A DNA stretch of 64,000 bases, taken from positions 1 to 64,000 of IMG/VR virus record IMGVR_UViG_3300027800_000347; one strand, written 5' to 3'. The DNA is from a virus. The number at the start of each line of letters is the position of its first letter. The first letter of the stretch is position 1. Of this stretch, positions 39,513 to 47,014 are shown piece after piece. The notes beneath the pieces were generated by a model. That model was not told the origin of the DNA. It saw nothing but the letters and a program-made list of their open reading frames with translations, and ran no database searches. The translations under genes were made by a program, and so were the position numbers.

Positions 39513-39989
39513 TTTTTGCCAGAGTCCGAGTGAAGCCCATAGACATTGTGCGAGCCACTGGCCCGATGAAACTCATGCGAACGCTGCGAGCCATGTCAAC
39601 GCTGAAACCCAACCCCCGGGTGCGAGCCATGAACTTGATGAAACTCAACGGCGCATTGCGAGCCATCGAGCAGATGAAACCCAGAAAATGATTGCGAGCC
39701 AGTGTTTATGTGAACCCCATGAGTGAAGTGCGAGCCATTGCTCGCGTGAATTCCATCGCTAACGTGCAAGCCAGACATGTTTTGAAGCCTAAAACCGCCA
39801 TGCGAGTCAATTTGTGCCTGAAACCCGTTTTAGGGGTGCGAGCCAGCGGCCAAATGAAATCCATCGGGCATGTGCGAGCCAAAAAAGGAGCGAACCCCAT
39901 TTAGTATTTGCGAGCCAGCGTCAATGTGAAACCTACTCCCCCTGTGCGAGCCATGGCGAAAGTGAAACCTACGCTTCCAGTGCGCCCTT
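39513..39989 (+). repeat. TIGR-like guide array 2 (18-bp phase, about 13 units)
   Basis: Begins two bases after the Tas-like stop and keeps perfect 18-bp phase for 477 bp. Repeat A (TGCGAGCCA) is at 39549 and every 36 bp to 39945, with end copies TTTTTGCCA (39513) and TGCGCCCTT (39981); internal variants are TGCAAGCCA (39765) and TGCGAGTCA (39801). Repeat B (TGAAACCCA, variants TGAAACTCA, TGAATTCCA, TGAAACCTA) runs from 39531 to 39963. Twenty-six different 9-bp spacers lie between. It ends directly at the ribosome site of the 40003 gene, so array and genes share one transcript. Confidence 0.88.
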
Positions 39990-40002
39990 AAAAGGAGAAC
40001 CC

Positions 40003-40629
40003 ATGAAGATCAACCATCTGAAAGCGCAGTACGACAGTAAGCCCATCGCGGACATTGAGGCCGCGATTCGAGCCTGCCAGTCCGAAGAATTGACCTCCCA
40101 CCGGAAGTACATCGGCATTCTGGCCTACCTGGAGCATACCGGGCGCTTCAAGGAGAATCCGGTCTATACCAAGGCCGACTTTGACACCTACCTTCGGGAG
40201 TGCTTCGACATTTCCATGACCAAGTTCCGGGAGTCGAAACTGCTTTACGTCAAGTTTCCGGATCAGGCCGAAAAGTACGGCATCGGCTACGTCTCCCGGG
40301 CGGCCAAGCAGTGCGGGCAGGACAAGCTCCCGACCATCTTCACCGCCCTGCGCCGCGAGGAAGCCAAGCGCAACGCGCCCGTTTCGTCCGAGGTCAAAGA
40401 CGCGATCCTGGACGCGCATGCGAAGCCCAAGAAGCTCATCCAGTATATCAATTGGGAGGCCAGATACCGCGAGGCCGCCGAGGAAATCCAGGTTTTGCGC
40501 GCCGAAATGGCCGAGAAGGACAAGACCATCGAACGCCTGCGGGCGGCCCTGGCGAAGCAGAAGGGCCACGGCGCGGCGTTTGTGCCGGTCACGATGGACG
40601 GCCAGCGGAGGGAGGCCATAGCACAGTAG
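40003..40629 (+). CDS. Unknown protein downstream of guide array 2
   Basis: A 208-aa protein starting MKINHLKAQYDSKPIADIE after AAAAGGAG. The N-terminal 130 residues are helical with a segment (YLRECFDISMTKFRESKLLYVKFP) resembling phage DNA-binding modules; residues about 140-195 form a coiled coil (EEIQVLRAEMAEKDKTIERLRAALAKQ). No nuclease motif is seen. It is cotranscribed with the array and Tas-like gene and could be an accessory partner, or an ordinary phage gene that happens to follow. Confidence 0.5.
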   Translation: MKINHLKAQYDSKPIADIEAAIRACQSEELTSHRKYIGILAYLEHTGRFKENPVYTKADFDTYLRECFDISMTKFRESKLLYVKFPDQAEKYGIGYVSRAAKQCGQDKLPTIFTALRREEAKRNAPVSSEVKDAILDAHAKPKKLIQYINWEARYREAAEEIQVLRAEMAEKDKTIERLRAALAKQKGHGAAFVPVTMDGQRREAIAQ

Positions 40630-40653
40630 TCTTTACGCACAACCGTTCCGCCA

Positions 40654-41847
40654 TCATAGGGGCCACTCCGGAAACAGCTTGCGAACCTCTCCGCTCCCAA
40701 CAGACCGGGAAAACAGCTTGTAATTGCCAGTCTCCCTCCTGACCCTCCCGGCGACAATGGCCGGACTGATCTTGAGAGCTTCTGCGGTCTGAAAGACGAA
40801 TCTCAGCTTGGTTCGATCTTTGGCAGGCGTCGCCTCCCATATTTCAGACGGGATCGCCACATCAGCCGCAAAGGCGTTGGCTTGTTTCTCGACACCATCC
40901 ATGGTCCGCGCGTCGAGGTCATCCACCATAAAGCCGCCCGGCTCGACGTGTCCAAGGGCCAGATGCGCCAGCTCATGGAGCAAGGTGAACCAGAAGTTGT
41001 CCAGGCGGTCGAAGCGCAAGGACAGGCCCACGACGGCCCGACCATCAGGAACGAAGAGAGCCGCCCCATCCTGGTAGGTTTTGGGAAAGTGCTTCAGGAC
41101 GATCATGCAGACGCCGAATCTGGCCAGATAGTCACGGGCGAGGGCCGGGCCGCGAGGATCTGTGCTCAATTCCAAAAGACCCTTGAAAAAGACGTGGTCC
41201 AAGGCCGCCCGGTCGAAAACGCCACCCTGGGGAGTGGCGGAGGCGAGGCAGCGCAGGCCCCCGACCCAAGCCAGGACGCAGGACGCATCGCCACGCATTC
41301 CGAGGCGCGTGGAGGAACGGGCGCAAAAGGCCGGCGCCACAGAGGCAAAGCCGACTTGCTCCAACCATCGCCCTGCCTGTGCGCGCATTTCGTCCGCCTC
41401 GGCAACGGCTTTAAGCCACCCGCGCTTGACCATCTCTTTGGTGGCCGCGCCATTCAGGGCGGAACACGGGTCAGGGTTCGGATCGGGGTCATCGGGTTGG
41501 TCCTGAAACAGCGTATCCAAGGGGATACCAAGCCCGGCATGAAGGCGTCGGATCATCTCCAGGGTTAGCCGACGCTTACCAGCCAGAACTTCGGACACAA
41601 CCCCCTTGCTTCCGATGAAGGGTTCGAGGTCGCGCCGAGAAAGACCCTGCTGGTCCATGGCAAATTCTATGGCAGACAGGGGGGTCGGCTGCGGCATCGG
41701 GTAGTGCTCATCTTCATAGATTTCGACGAGCCGCGACCAATACTCCAGACGATCCAATTCCTCTGTCCCTGCTTTGGCGTGCATAAGGCTTTCAACCTTC
41801 GCCAGCGCCGCCTCATATTCTGCTTCGGTTTTAATCAGACGTTCCAT
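40654..41847 (-). CDS. HigA-like antitoxin fused to ImmA/IrrE-type metallopeptidase domain
   Basis: A 397-aa protein. An XRE HTH lies at about 58-110 (LSAIEFAMDQQGLSRRDLEPFIGSKGVVSEVLAGKRRLTLEMI), and a COG2856-type zinc peptidase near 290-330 has the active site LLHELAHLALGH. Antitoxins of this combined type (HigA-related, with ImmA/IrrE domain) pair with HigB toxins. It would neutralise the toxin encoded just upstream and repress the shared promoter through the palindrome at 42231. Confidence 0.85.
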   Translation of the reverse strand: MERLIKTEAEYEAALAKVESLMHAKAGTEELDRLEYWSRLVEIYEDEHYPMPQPTPLSAIEFAMDQQGLSRRDLEPFIGSKGVVSEVLAGKRRLTLEMIRRLHAGLGIPLDTLFQDQPDDPDPNPDPCSALNGAATKEMVKRGWLKAVAEADEMRAQAGRWLEQVGFASVAPAFCARSSTRLGMRGDASCVLAWVGGLRCLASATPQGGVFDRAALDHVFFKGLLELSTDPRGPALARDYLARFGVCMIVLKHFPKTYQDGAALFVPDGRAVVGLSLRFDRLDNFWFTLLHELAHLALGHVEPGGFMVDDLDARTMDGVEKQANAFAADVAIPSEIWEATPAKDRTKLRFVFQTAEALKISPAIVAGRVRRETGNYKLFSRSVGSGEVRKLFPEWPL

Positions 41848-41880
41848 GATTCGCCCCCTGCTTTTGAGGCATGTTCAATG

Positions 41881-42177
41881 CTAAAGAGAAGATATGTTTT
41901 TTATGCGCCCATACTCTGTATGGGTCATAACCTTCCGCACAAAAGCCTTTTGAGCAGTAAAGTTGATGATAGCTATTAAGCGAAAATTATCACCGATATT
42001 AAATACAAAATGCCCATTCCCCACATCGTCAACAGAACGCGAGAAATATGCCTTCAAGTCAACAAGGCTTCCCCACGCCCTTGAAGAAATCACATTATAC
42101 CAGTTTACCAACGGGGCCTTGGCCTGGGCGTGCCCTTCCCAATACTCCCGCAGGGTCCGCCTGGAGATAACCCGCAT
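41881..42177 (-). CDS. HigB-type toxin (RelE-superfamily mRNA interferase)
   Basis: A 98-aa basic protein starting MRVISRRTLREYWEGHAQAK, the family opening, with AWGSLVDLKAYF, FNIGDNFRLIAIINF and FVRKVMTHTEYG, the conserved HigB fold elements. HigB cleaves translated mRNA on ribosomes. An ATG at 42198 would add seven residues and would coincide with the predicted transcription start. The antitoxin gene follows 33 bp downstream. Confidence 0.88.
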   Translation of the reverse strand: MRVISRRTLREYWEGHAQAKAPLVNWYNVISSRAWGSLVDLKAYFSRSVDDVGNGHFVFNIGDNFRLIAIINFTAQKAFVRKVMTHTEYGRIKNISSL

Positions 42178-42204
42178 TTTCTTTTCCGCCCCGTTCATGG
42201 CTGT

Positions 42205-42232
42205 ATATTACCATCCGGCCCGGCCTTGTCAA
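42205..42232 (-). promoter_or_regulatory. higBA promoter
   Basis: Minus-strand -35 TTGACA (42227-42232), 16-bp spacer and -10 TAATAT (42205-42210). It overlaps the start of the 35-bp palindrome, fitting autoregulation by the antitoxin complex. Confidence 0.75.
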
Positions 42233-42265
42233 TGAAAAAGTTCTCAAATTGAGAACTTTTTCATT
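42231..42265. promoter_or_regulatory. 35-bp perfect palindrome (probable HigA operator)
   Basis: Two 17-bp arms around one central base; inner core GTTCTCAA-A-TTGAGAAC. It abuts the higBA -35 box. A/T tracts on the outer arms would also make it a bidirectional terminator for the plus-strand operon upstream. Confidence 0.7.
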
Positions 42266-42308
42266 GCAAGCGCCGAGCGCCGGAGCGGGGAGGGGCAGGG
42301 GGCATGAC

Positions 42309-42350
42309 GATTTGTCCGCAAATGTCCGGATATGGCCGCAAATGTCCGGC
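42309..42350 (+). repeat. 42-bp late-promoter element, copy 2
   Basis: Identical to 27656-27697. The 20-bp-period double box CCGCAAATGTCCGG ends 22 bp before a -10-like TATGCT (42372-42377). It precedes the scaffold and capsid genes. Confidence 0.65.
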
Positions 42351-42378
42351 TTCAAAACCAGAAACCCTTGCTATGCTT

Positions 42379-42415
42379 GCCGCATCTCTCAAGAGAATGC
42401 GGCTTTTTCATTTTT
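42379..42415 (+). terminator. Rho-independent terminator overlapping late start point
   Basis: GCCGCATCTCT / AGAG-A-ATGCGGC hairpin (42379-42403) followed by TTTTTCATTTTT. It would stop read-through from upstream plus-strand genes. The -10 of the inferred late promoter ends one base before the hairpin, so transcripts starting near 42384 would lack part of the stem and escape it. Confidence 0.75.
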
Positions 42416-42464
42416 CAACATCTACCGCCCTGCCTGGGGCCGGGCGCACTCCCCGGAGGGGATC

Positions 42465-43253
42465 ATGGGCTTGCAATTCAGAGTGACCGATTTGAACACG
42501 GTGCCCGAGGCGCTGCGTTCGGCCTACGTCCCGAGGGACGGGGCGTTCGTTTTGGACGTGGACGGCGGCGTGGTGCCCGAAGCCGATGTGAAGGGGCTCA
42601 AGGACAAAAACTCCGAGCTTTTGGGCGAGAAGAAAAAAGCCCTGGCCGACCTTCAGGCCGTCCTGGACACCGCCAAGATGACCGACGAGGAGCGTACCCG
42701 GCTCAAGGCCCGGGTGGATGAACTCGAAAGCCAGGTCATGACCAAGGAAGAGCTTGCCGCGAAGGCCGTCAAGAAGGCCAAGGAAGAGGCCGAAGGCGAG
42801 AAAGCCAAGGTCAAGGCGCAGGCCGACCATTTCCAGAAGCTTTTCACGGACTCCACCATCAAGGCCACCCTGTTCGGGGCCGCCCAGGAAGCCGGGGCCT
42901 ACAGCGCCGAGCAAATCCACGGGCTTCTGGCCGGGCGCACGGTCCTGGAAGAGGTCCGCGACGACGAAGGCAAGCCCACCGGGCAGTACGTCCCGAAGAC
43001 CACGGTCACGGTCCTGGACGGTGACAAGCGCATCGAAAAGACCCTGCCCGCCGCCGAGGCGGTCAAGGCGTTCTTGGGGCAGCCCGAGAACAAGAATCTT
43101 GTGAACTCGACGGCCCACCCCGGGGGCGGGGCCAGACAAGGCGGACAGGCGGCCAGCGGGGCCGGAAAGTCCATTTCCCGTCAACAGTTCGAGGCCCTGA
43201 GTCCCCAGGCGCAGATGGATCACGTCAAGGGCGGCGGGGTTCTCCACGATTAA
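42465..43253 (+). CDS. Scaffolding protein
   Basis: A 262-aa, highly charged, mostly helical protein directly before the major capsid gene. It starts MGLQFRVTDLNTVPEALRS after GGAGGGG and has a long coiled coil (about 45-125, LADLQAVLDTAKMTDEERTRLKARVDELESQ) and a Gly/Ala-rich tail ending in a short helix. Length, composition and position are typical of phage scaffolds that chaperone capsid assembly. Confidence 0.8.
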   Translation: MGLQFRVTDLNTVPEALRSAYVPRDGAFVLDVDGGVVPEADVKGLKDKNSELLGEKKKALADLQAVLDTAKMTDEERTRLKARVDELESQVMTKEELAAKAVKKAKEEAEGEKAKVKAQADHFQKLFTDSTIKATLFGAAQEAGAYSAEQIHGLLAGRTVLEEVRDDEGKPTGQYVPKTTVTVLDGDKRIEKTLPAAEAVKAFLGQPENKNLVNSTAHPGGGARQGGQAASGAGKSISRQQFEALSPQAQMDHVKGGGVLHD

Positions 43254-43269
43254 GAAGGAGCTTTGAGCC

Positions 43270-44421
43270 ATGGCCAACACCCTGACCAAACTCGTCCCCG
43301 ACCTTTACGAGGCCTTGGACACCGTCGCCCGGGAGCAGACCGGCCTGATCCCGGCCGTCACCATGGACGCGCAGGCCGCGCGCGCCGCCAAGGACCAGGA
43401 CGTGACCGTCCCCATCTTCCCCGCCGCCGCGGCCGAAGACATCGTCGCGGGGACCAACCCGCCCGATACCGGCGACCAGGAGATCGGGACCACGGTCATC
43501 AAGATCACCAAGTCCAGGGCCGTCCCCTTCCGGTGGACCGGAGAGGAGCAGCGCGGCGTCAACAGCGGCCCGGGCTACGGGAATCTTCGTCAGGGCCAAA
43601 TGGCCCAGGCCATGCGCACCCTGGTCAACGAAGTGGAAGCAGACGTGGCCGCGCTGTACTACAACGCCTCCCGCGCCTACGGCACCGCCGGGACCGTGCC
43701 CTTTGGCGGAACCACCGGGTTTGAAGACCCGGCCTATACCCGCAAGATCCTTGCCGACAACGGCGCGCCCATGACCGACCTCCAGATGGTCGTGGACACC
43801 CTCGCCGGGGCCAAGATACGCACCCTGGCCGCGATGAACAACGCCAACCAGGCCGGAACCGACGCGCTGCGGGCGCAGGGCATCTTGCTTCCGCTGCACG
43901 GGTTCGACGTTCGCGAGTCCGCGCAGATCAAGCGGCACACCGCCGGGACCGGCGCGGCCACCTACGACACCAACGCCTCCGGCGGGTTCGCCATCGGCGC
44001 GCAGACCATCGCCGTGGACACCGGGTCCGGGACCATCCTGGCCGGTGACGTGATCGACTTCGCGGACGACTCCCCGGACAACAAGTACATGGTCAAGACC
44101 GCCCTGTCCGGCGGCTCCCTGGTCATCCAGAAGCCGGGCCTCATGGCCGCCGTTGCCGACGGGAAGGACGTGACCCTGGCCGCCGCTTACCGCGCCAACA
44201 TGGCCTTCCATCGCTCTGCCCTGGTCCTCGCGACCCGCGCACCGGCCATCCCCGACGAAGGCGACGCCGCCGACGACCGTATGGTCATCACCGATCCGCG
44301 CACCGGGCTGTCCTTCGAGGTGGCCATTTACCGGCAGTATCGCCGGGTTCGGTACGAAATCGGCCTTGCCTGGGGCGTGGCCTGCGTGAAGCCCGAATTC
44401 CTGGCCATTCTGCTCGGATAA
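43270..44421 (+). CDS. Major capsid protein, P22 coat-like
   Basis: A 383-aa HK97-fold coat protein related to P22 gp5: an N-terminal helix (MANTLTKLVPDLYEALDTVAREQTGLIPAV), the E-loop region (TVPIFPAAAAEDIVAGTNPPD), a long spine helix (QMAQAMRTLVNEVEADVAALYYNAS), and an inserted I-domain-like section with SAQIKRHTAGTGAATYDTNAS and GAQTIAVDTGSGTI. Coat subunits form the icosahedral head. It follows the scaffold gene by 16 bp. Confidence 0.9.
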   Translation: MANTLTKLVPDLYEALDTVAREQTGLIPAVTMDAQAARAAKDQDVTVPIFPAAAAEDIVAGTNPPDTGDQEIGTTVIKITKSRAVPFRWTGEEQRGVNSGPGYGNLRQGQMAQAMRTLVNEVEADVAALYYNASRAYGTAGTVPFGGTTGFEDPAYTRKILADNGAPMTDLQMVVDTLAGAKIRTLAAMNNANQAGTDALRAQGILLPLHGFDVRESAQIKRHTAGTGAATYDTNASGGFAIGAQTIAVDTGSGTILAGDVIDFADDSPDNKYMVKTALSGGSLVIQKPGLMAAVADGKDVTLAAAYRANMAFHRSALVLATRAPAIPDEGDAADDRMVITDPRTGLSFEVAIYRQYRRVRYEIGLAWGVACVKPEFLAILLG

Positions 44422-44438
44422 CCTTCAAGCGACTTTGC

Positions 44439-44468
44439 GTGTGGCCGTGGCACCGGCTGCGGCCACAC
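44439..44468. other. Hairpin after major capsid gene
   Basis: GTGTGGCC ... GGCCACAC forms an 8-bp stem with a 14-base loop. No T-run follows on the plus strand, so it may act as an mRNA-stabilising or processing hairpin downstream of the most abundant late message. Confidence 0.45.
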
Positions 44469-44484
44469 ATCTCCGGGGGATGTA

Positions 44485-44805
44485 ATGGGCGACGAAATTA
44501 TCTTGACCCGAATGAGGCGCGATGCGCCGATGCACCCTGGCGGGCCAGTCACGGCGGACGTGCATCCGGCTGAAGTCGAAAACTGGCTGGCCTGTGGCTG
44601 GCGCGAAGATACTTCCCCGCCCGCCGCACCCGGCCCGGAAACGTCTACCTCGGCCGACCCGCTGGACGGCATGAGCCTCAAGGAGCTTCGGGCCTACGCC
44701 GGGAAACACGACATCACCATCGGGGCCAAGGCGACGAAGAAAGACGAAATCCTGGCCGTGATCCGGGCCGCCGTGGGGGAATCCATGCCCCCGGCCTCTG
44801 CCTGA
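44485..44805 (+). CDS. SAP/HeH-like small virion-module protein
   Basis: A 106-aa protein with a short N-terminal strand region, a Pro/Ala/Ser linker and a C-terminal helix-extension-helix (MSLKELRAYAGKHDITIGAKATKKDEILAVIRAAV, about 63-97), the SAP/HeH fold. Such small proteins occur after capsid genes in many siphophages. GGGGG lies upstream of the start. Confidence 0.7.
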   Translation: MGDEIILTRMRRDAPMHPGGPVTADVHPAEVENWLACGWREDTSPPAAPGPETSTSADPLDGMSLKELRAYAGKHDITIGAKATKKDEILAVIRAAVGESMPPASA

Positions 44806-45260
44806 TCGTCGGCGATGCACCGGGGGCGCGACATGACCTTGAAGCTTTTTGGAACCTTCGTCCGGGGCCGCATGAGGCCTGTTGCGTCAACCGCGCCGGG
44901 CTTTGGTATCCGCAAAATTTCCGCTTCTGGGTTTCGTGGCACGCGGACCTTCTCCCCGGCTGGGGGAGCAAGCGTCCCGGGCCTGAACTGTGGTCAACCC
45001 AGCCGTGGCCCGGCGTCAACGTCGCGCCGGTTCGGCACCTTTATGGAAGTTCGGCCATGATCGGATTGCAGCTTGCCCTGGACGTGTGGGGATATGCCCG
45101 GGCCGCCATCGTCGGCGTGCATCTTACGGGGCCGTATGACGGATACCGGGCCGGGTGGACGCCGGTAAAAAACGAGATGGGCGACCGCATCCGGGCCATA
45201 GGCGGCTTCGCGGAAGACCTTTTCGGGCGGCCTGACGCCGCCTTTGTGGGGGCCGTATGA
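44802..45260 (+). CDS. Hypothetical protein with probable CTG start
   Basis: A continuous open frame of 152 codons that has clear protein character: LIVGDAPGARHDLEAFW, VNRAGLWYP, FRFWVSWHADLLPGWG, GSSAMIGLQLALDVWGYARAAIVGVHLTGPYDGYR. No ATG, GTG or TTG lies at its head; the CTG at 44802 overlaps the previous stop (CTGA), as other genes here do with ATGA. The pattern LIVGDAPG and later GSSA..GLQLAL resembles a small Rossmann-like family in phages. Calling only the ATG at 45057 would lose two thirds of the conserved part. Confidence 0.65.
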   Translation: MIVGDAPGARHDLEAFWNLRPGPHEACCVNRAGLWYPQNFRFWVSWHADLLPGWGSKRPGPELWSTQPWPGVNVAPVRHLYGSSAMIGLQLALDVWGYARAAIVGVHLTGPYDGYRAGWTPVKNEMGDRIRAIGGFAEDLFGRPDAAFVGAV

Positions 45261-45766
45261 GCCTGATCATCGAAACAGGGGCCGTGGTCCCCGGGGCCAA
45301 CACCTACGCCGCCATTGCGGCCGTGACCGCGCATTGCGCCGCTCTGGGCTACGCCGAATGGGCGGCCACGGGCGTGACCGACGCACAGCGCGAAGCGGCC
45401 ATCCTGCGGGCCATGGCCTACATCGAGGCCTTGCCCTGGTGCGGCATCAAGACCGCCCGGGACAACCCGTTGTCCTGGCCCCGGTCCAATATGTACGACC
45501 GCGAGGGCTACGCCTTGGACTCCAATGCCGTGCCCGCCGTGGTGGTTAAGGCCCTGTGTGAGGCCGCGCATCGAGAGCTGAAAACGGCCGGCACCTTACA
45601 GCCCGACGAAACCCGCGACGACTCTTTGACCTCGCTGTCCGTGGCCGGGGCTGTGAGCCTGCAATGGGGCGCCGGGGCGCCGTCGAGAACGAATTTCCGC
45701 GTGATCCGCGACTTGCTGGCCGGGCTGATCCAGGCCGGGGGCGGGATCAAGTTGGTGAGGGGGTAG
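45257..45766 (+). CDS. Head-tail connector protein (DnaT-like fold)
   Basis: A 169-aa protein with the pattern of head-tail adaptor proteins annotated as DnaT-like: IETGAVVPGANTYAAIAAVTAHCAALGYAEWAA, REAAILRAMAYIEALPWCG, PLSWPRSNMYDREGYALDSNAVPAVVVKALCEAAHREL. It follows the capsid region and precedes tail-neck genes. The start overlaps the upstream stop. Confidence 0.75.
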   Translation: MSLIIETGAVVPGANTYAAIAAVTAHCAALGYAEWAATGVTDAQREAAILRAMAYIEALPWCGIKTARDNPLSWPRSNMYDREGYALDSNAVPAVVVKALCEAAHRELKTAGTLQPDETRDDSLTSLSVAGAVSLQWGAGAPSRTNFRVIRDLLAGLIQAGGGIKLVRG

Positions 45767-45770
45767 GGGC

Positions 45771-46139
45771 GTGGCCATCGACATCCGCACCCTGGCCGCA
45801 AGCGCCGTCGCCAAGGGCTTCGGGGCCACGAACGCCCCGCAGGCCATGGCCATCATGCGCACGCCGACCACGGACACCTATAGCCCCGTCACGGGCACAG
45901 TCACTCCGGGCACGCCCGTGGACAATACCTGCACAGGCATCGTCACCACCTACGGGCAGCGTGAGGTTGACGGGACATCGATCCTGACCACTGACCGCAA
46001 GGTCATCATCCCGCAGTCCGAGCTTTCGATTTCGCCGACCACCGCCGACAAGGCCGTCATCGGCGGGGCGGCCAAGGCCATCATCCATGTGGGCCAGGAT
46101 GCCGTGGGCGCAACGTGGGTTCTCCAGGTGAGGGGGTAG
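45771..46139 (+). CDS. Head-closure / neck protein
   Basis: A 122-aa protein, GTG start, rich in beta strands (TSILTTDRKVIIPQSELSI, AIIHVGQDAVGATWVLQV). Length, order and fold pattern match siphophage head-closure (stopper) proteins that seal the capsid after packaging. Confidence 0.6.
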   Translation: MAIDIRTLAASAVAKGFGATNAPQAMAIMRTPTTDTYSPVTGTVTPGTPVDNTCTGIVTTYGQREVDGTSILTTDRKVIIPQSELSISPTTADKAVIGGAAKAIIHVGQDAVGATWVLQVRG

Positions 46140-46142
46140 GCC

Positions 46143-46580
46143 ATGTACGCCGACATCCAGCCGAACGCGGACGCCTTCGCCAGGGCGCTTGAGGAATTGG
46201 GGGAGAAGATCGAGCAGGACGTTTTCGAGAAGGTCATCGTCAAGGCGATTTGCGATGTTTGGCTTGAGATTATGGAGGAAAACCCCACGGAAACGTGCCG
46301 ATGCCGAAACTCTTGGTTGCTCGACAAGGATTTCAGTGAATGGGCGTTGCCGGAAGGGGATTACAAGAATGTCGATTTTCGGGCGGCGGTAAGCGCCGTA
46401 ATGGCCAATTTGCCAATATCCGACCACTACGTGCTTTTCAACAACATTGAATATGTCCAGGCCCTTGAAGAGGGCCATTCCACGCAAGCCCCGGCCGGGT
46501 TCGTGGCGAAGGCCCTGGCCGCGATGACGGAATTTTTGAGCCAGGCCGCCAAGTCCGTGGGCTACGAGGTGACGGCATGA
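46143..46580 (+). CDS. HK97 gp10-like tail component
   Basis: A 145-aa protein with an N-terminal helix (NADAFARALEELGEKIEQDVFEKVIVKAICDVWLEIMEENP), RNSWLLDKDFSEW, and a C-terminal YVLFNNIEYVQALEEGHSTQAPAGFVAKALAAM. This is the gp10/minor-tail pattern with the conserved Y..LE.G.S.QAP..F segment. It acts in head-tail joining. Confidence 0.85.
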   Translation: MYADIQPNADAFARALEELGEKIEQDVFEKVIVKAICDVWLEIMEENPTETCRCRNSWLLDKDFSEWALPEGDYKNVDFRAAVSAVMANLPISDHYVLFNNIEYVQALEEGHSTQAPAGFVAKALAAMTEFLSQAAKSVGYEVTA

Positions 46581-47014
46581 CCGTAAACGAGGTCCGTGCC
46601 GCCCTTGAGGGGCATCTGGCCACGGCCGTCTCCACGGTCCCTGTGGCGTGGCCCGGTGTGGCCTTCACGCCCCCGGAAGGGGCGACCTGGATTCGCCCGG
46701 CCTTCCGGCCCGGGCAGAGCTTTGAAGCCGAGATCGGGCGCGAGGGGCTTTCCCGGCGCACAGGCGTCTTCATCGTCCAGGTCTTTGCGCCCAAGGGCCT
46801 CGGATCGGGCGCGGCCCTGGCCCTGTCCGGGCAGATCGAGGCGGCTTTTCGCAGGCAGGATGTGGGCGGTGTGGAGTGCGGAGAGCCGTACTCCAACGAT
46901 ATTGGCGAGGATGCCGGGGCGCTCGTTTCCCAGGGTGGCGGCGGAAGCATAGGACTTTCGACTAGCTATCAAGTCAACGTCGCCGTGCCCTGGTGGGCCT
47001 GGATCGGGGAATGA
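46577..47014 (+). CDS. Tail terminator protein (DUF4128)
   Basis: A 145-aa protein that begins with a helix (VNEVRAALEGHLATAV) and continues with strands typical for lambda gpU-like tail terminators in the DUF4128 group (GVAFTPPEGATWIRPAF, RTGVFIVQVFAPKGLGSG). It caps the growing tail tube. It is coupled to its neighbours by 4-bp overlaps. Confidence 0.8.
   Translation: MTVNEVRAALEGHLATAVSTVPVAWPGVAFTPPEGATWIRPAFRPGQSFEAEIGREGLSRRTGVFIVQVFAPKGLGSGAALALSGQIEAAFRRQDVGGVECGEPYSNDIGEDAGALVSQGGGGSIGLSTSYQVNVAVPWWAWIGE

Noticed and set aside
38449-39989. CRISPR arrays
   Set aside because: Repeats are only 9 bp, two different repeats alternate, spacers are 9 bp, and no cas genes are present. The design matches TIGR-type arrays instead.
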